NCBI GenBank assembly: GCA_025464795.1
Contig: JAODNB010000128.1
Span: 1 to 6,079, forward strand
DNA length: 6,079 bases
DNA from: Frankiales bacterium
Lineage (GTDB): Bacteria; Actinomycetota; Actinomycetes; Mycobacteriales; SCTD01
Direction: 5' to 3'
Shown: piece by piece, positions 5,601-6,079 of the stretch
How positions within the stretch are numbered: the stretch's first letter is position 1
Layout: every line of letters starts with the position of its first letter
Notes under the pieces: generated by a model
Seen by the model: only the letters and a program-made list of their open reading frames with translations
Database searches by the model: none
Told to the model about the DNA's origin: nothing
Made by a program: the position numbers and the translations under genes

Positions 5601-6079
5601 GGCCGGTAGACGACGAGCGACGTCTCGCTCGCCCGGAGGGTCAGGGAAGCCGGGCCGTCCGACACCTCGCCGTCACGGGCGATCCGCAGGGGGGCGTCCG
5701 AGGTGACGCCGAGCCGACCGACGACGCGCTCTTCGTACAGGTGACTGCGACCGAGCCGGCCCGTGAGCAGGGCCAGGGTGAGCCGGGTGCGCGAGAACGG
5801 GGATGTCGCGTCCATGAGGCGGATGTCGACGGAGTGGTCGTCCATGCGCTCCCGCCAGGACGGCGCGAACCCTGCCGGGTGGTAGTGCCCGTTCCCGGCG
5901 AACAGCGTCCAGAGCTCCCGCTCCTCCCCGTCGACGGTCACGCACACCGGCTCTGCGCGGCGCATGATCCGCGTTGTGGCCAGGGCCATCGCCGGCCACT
6001 TCCCCAGCCGCGACTCGTGCTTCTCGCGCTCCTTCACCAGCTCGGGGTAGATGCCGAGCGCAAAGGTGTTGAGGAAGTA
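5597..6079 (-). CDS. Diacylglycerol/lipid kinase, YegS/LCB5 type (5'-truncated by window edge)
   Basis: This is the C-terminal 160 residues or so of a lipid kinase of the diacylglycerol kinase catalytic-domain family. The frame is open to the last base and reads YFLNTFALGIYPELVKEREK at its beginning, the family segment in which NT.....YPE.V..RE..E.RLGKWPA follows the nucleotide-binding domain. The GTG at 6037 is therefore internal and the gene continues beyond the window. The remainder is the beta-rich C-terminal domain (ELWTLFAGNGHYHPAGFAPS, then DDHSVDIRLMDA), which in these enzymes helps form the lipid and metal site. The usual DG.LDV segment reads DDHSVDIRL here, a mild divergence. The nucleotide-binding GGDGT motif lies outside the window and cannot be checked. 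Expected reaction: ATP-dependent phosphorylation of diacylglycerol or a related lipid at the inner face of the membrane. Its stop overlaps the PAP2 start, so kinase and phosphatase are in one operon. Confidence 0.9.
   Translation of the reverse strand, partial: YFLNTFALGIYPELVKEREKHESRLGKWPAMALATTRIMRRAEPVCVTVDGEERELWTLFAGNGHYHPAGFAPSWRERMDDHSVDIRLMDATSPFSRTRLTLALLTGRLGRSHLYEERVVGRLGVTSDAPLRIARDGEVSDGPASLTLRASETSLVVYRP

Overview
The window is a GC-rich, densely coded stretch of bacterial chromosome. The base composition, the GTG/TTG starts, the 4-base stop/start overlaps, a homodimeric-type AceE and a DUF2795-type protein with the N-terminus MERGSDKHG all point to a high-GC actinobacterium. 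A Nocardioides- or Intrasporangiaceae-like organism would fit, but the genus cannot be fixed from this sequence. I see no rRNA, tRNA, CRISPR array, insertion sequence or phage gene.

Left block (1-2364, + strand). The C-terminal half of aceE (pyruvate dehydrogenase E1, cut by the left edge) is followed by a small VOC/glyoxalase-fold protein and a SRPBCC (START/polyketide-cyclase-like) protein. Both junctions are the same 4-base GTGA overlap, so the three are almost certainly one translationally coupled operon. The first gene is central carbon metabolism. The other two are small-molecule-binding folds whose ligands cannot be read from sequence.

Middle block (2348-3895). A short region between divergent reading frames separates a possible 44-residue secreted peptide (- strand) from a DUF2795-type gene (+ strand). 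The region carries two overlapping short inverted repeats. A 279-residue protein that I do not recognise follows; it has a C-terminal four-cysteine pattern that could bind zinc.

Right block (3901-6079, - strand). Read in the direction of transcription, this is the C-terminal part of a YegS/LCB5-type lipid (diacylglycerol) kinase (cut by the right edge), then a PAP2 membrane phosphatase, then a PHP-domain protein. The genes are linked by 4-base overlaps (TTGA, then GTGA). The kinase and phosphatase are a plausible lipid phosphorylation/dephosphorylation pair. The PHP protein looks like a family X DNA polymerase (PolX) that keeps the N-terminal helix-hairpin-helix part and the C-terminal PHP phosphoesterase but lacks the polymerase core between them. 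This is the most interesting protein in the window. The block converges on the unrecognised gene with only 5 bases between stop codons.

Overall this is mostly ordinary chromosomal content. Nothing here is strong evidence for a new defence or mobile system. The points that deserve a second look are the polymerase-less PolX-like protein, the unrecognised four-cysteine protein, the possible small secreted peptide, and the coupling of two small ligand-binding folds to aceE.
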